The notes under the pieces were generated by a model that was given only the letters and a program-made list of their open reading frames with translations, was not told where the DNA came from and did no database searches. A stretch of 64,000 bases of DNA from Patescibacteria group bacterium UBA7396 (GTDB lineage: Bacteria > Patescibacteriota > Gracilibacteria > BD1-5 > UBA6164): positions 4,511 to 68,510 of the forward strand of contig DKNE01000004.1 of NCBI GenBank assembly GCA_002470645.1, in the 5' to 3' direction. This document shows positions 62,931-64,000 of this stretch, one piece after another (the stretch's first letter is position 1; each line of letters begins with the position of its first letter). The translations under genes and the position numbers were made by a program.

Positions 62931-64000
62931 TTTTTCATCCATAGTCCAAATTCCATCCCAATTTTCTCATGGAGGATTTTGTAAAAAAACTTCACATCTT
63001 TTTGCATATACTTTTGAAGGATTATCTCAAAGCTTTGAAAGTTTTTCAAATATTTCCTTTGCTTCTATAAATTTTTTATTCATATAATACGAAACTGCTT
63101 TCTCAAAATCTGCAATAATATTTTCTTTAAAAATTCCAGCTTCTCAAATATTTGAAATGAGTTCATAAATATTAATTCAAATATTTTTCCCTTTTACTTT
63201 TATTTTATCTAAATATCTAAAAGTAAATATTTCTTTTGCTTCATTATAAATATCTTCTGACACACAAATATGAGTTCCATAGAATTTATTTACCCCCTCT
63301 AAACGACTCGCAAGATTTACACTATCTCATAAAGCAGTAAACTCCATTTTTCTTCCCTCAGCTCAAATATTTCCTATAATTGCTGGTCAAGTATGAAGTC
63401 ACATTCTTACTGAAAGCTCTTCTTTTCACTCTAGCTTCCATTGTTCATTAAGTACTTTTAATTTTGTTTGTTGAAGTAAAGCTGACTTACATCCATCAAT
63501 TATTCCATAATTTTCAACTCTTCAGAAAACTCACCACAAAGCCATGATAGCATCTCATTCATATTTATTAATAAATCATTTATTATCCATAATAATATGG
63601 GACATTTCCCCAAGATAAACTCTTAAAAAAGAAACTAATTCCTCTGGAGATAATTTTTCTGAAATAGTTGTAAATCAAGCAATATCAGAAAAAAACATAG
63701 TAATTTTTTTATTTTCTCAAGAAAGATTTACATTTCATGAAGAATAGAGTATTTCACGAGCGATATCACTAGAAACATATGCCGACAAAGCATCTGAAAG
63801 AAGTCTTTTATTTTTATCTTCTATCATATATTTTAAAATAGCCGACCCAAAAAATGATAAAAATAAAATTCATATAAATCAAATAGTATTATTTGGAAAA
63901 ATTGGGATCTTTGTAAAATATAAAAAAAGAAAATAAATAAATGTAATCAATAATAATAATACAACAGCTCAAGAAACTAACCAAATAATTTTTCTTTCTT
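62928..64000 (-). CDS. Class III adenylate/guanylate cyclase (5' end beyond window)
   Basis: The 3' part (about 357 codons) of a membrane-anchored cyclase. The visible N-terminal portion has two membrane segments (LVSGAVVLLLLITFIYFLFL and NNTIGFIGILFLSFFG), then a short linker and the catalytic domain: ITMFFSDIAGFTTISEKL (first metal Asp), INKYEGDAIMALWGVFG (second metal Asp) and RKMEFTALGDSVNLASRLE, where the Lys fits adenine recognition. A helical tail follows. It should make cAMP, but receptor domains, if any, lie outside the window. Confidence 0.88.

Overview
The window is AT-rich bacterial DNA in which TGA is read as glycine. TGA codons interrupt almost every conserved gene at glycine positions. 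In SecA both flexible glycines of the P-loop (MKTGEGKTL) are TGA, and host genes end only in TAA or TAG. This recoding, with the gene content, points to the Patescibacteria (CPR) lineages Absconditabacteria (SR1) or Gracilibacteria (BD1-5); I cannot separate the two from sequence alone. All CDS below are called with that code (NCBI table 25), so many are far longer than a standard-code reading would give. No tRNA, rRNA, CRISPR array or insertion sequence was seen.

Layout. 0-2.7 kb: secY, a zinc-ribbon membrane protein and trmD on the minus strand. 2.8-4.0 kb: a membrane-protein gene that looks foreign (higher GC, Shine-Dalgarno, no internal TGA, ends in TGA at a terminator). 4.3-15.7 kb: a Na+/H+ antiporter, a winged-helix regulator, tsaD, a very large PKD/lamin-tail surface protein, a type IV pilin, pyruvyl transferase-like and RNA methyltransferase genes, an N-formylglutamate amidohydrolase-like gene, and ruvA. 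15.9-25.7 kb: secA, a second large PKD membrane protein, class I ribonucleotide reductase nrdA/nrdB and a ferredoxin. 26-28.5 kb: ybeY and a partial type IV secretion (T4SS) cluster (PrgI, TraC-like, VirB2-like, one unknown). 28.6-35.4 kb: rimO, a YvlD-type membrane protein, secG, a solute-binding protein, gmk and an isoprenylcysteine methyltransferase-like gene. 35.5-43.6 kb: a five-gene minus-strand operon (anchored surface protein, 1212-residue protein with an 18-bp repeat tract, ATP-grasp enzyme, 63-residue peptide, Cys-rich secreted protein). 43.7-49.5 kb: yidC, rnpA, rpmH, pyrH, a lipoprotein and RNase J. 49.8-52.6 kb: four tandem T4SS-pilin-like genes and a zinc peptidase. 52.8-56.9 kb: glycosyltransferase, O-antigen ligase-like and GT39-like genes. 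57-62.9 kb: a copper locus. 62.9-64 kb: a class III nucleotide cyclase cut by the window edge.

How it works together. Most of the Sec export machine is here (SecY, SecA, SecG, YidC) and many other genes encode exported products. Large PKD proteins, pilins, two T4SS-related clusters and glycan polymerisation genes describe an elaborate cell surface, as expected for an episymbiont or predator. The copper locus forms a coherent circuit: two transcription units carry matching 21-bp operators (AAYACCT-N7-AGGTATT) at their promoters, and a CsoR-type repressor is encoded at the end of the second. The least explained parts are the 35.5-43.6 kb operon, the duplicated C-terminal domain on the copper ATPase, the attenuator-like leader before yccF, and the standard-code gene at 2.8 kb.
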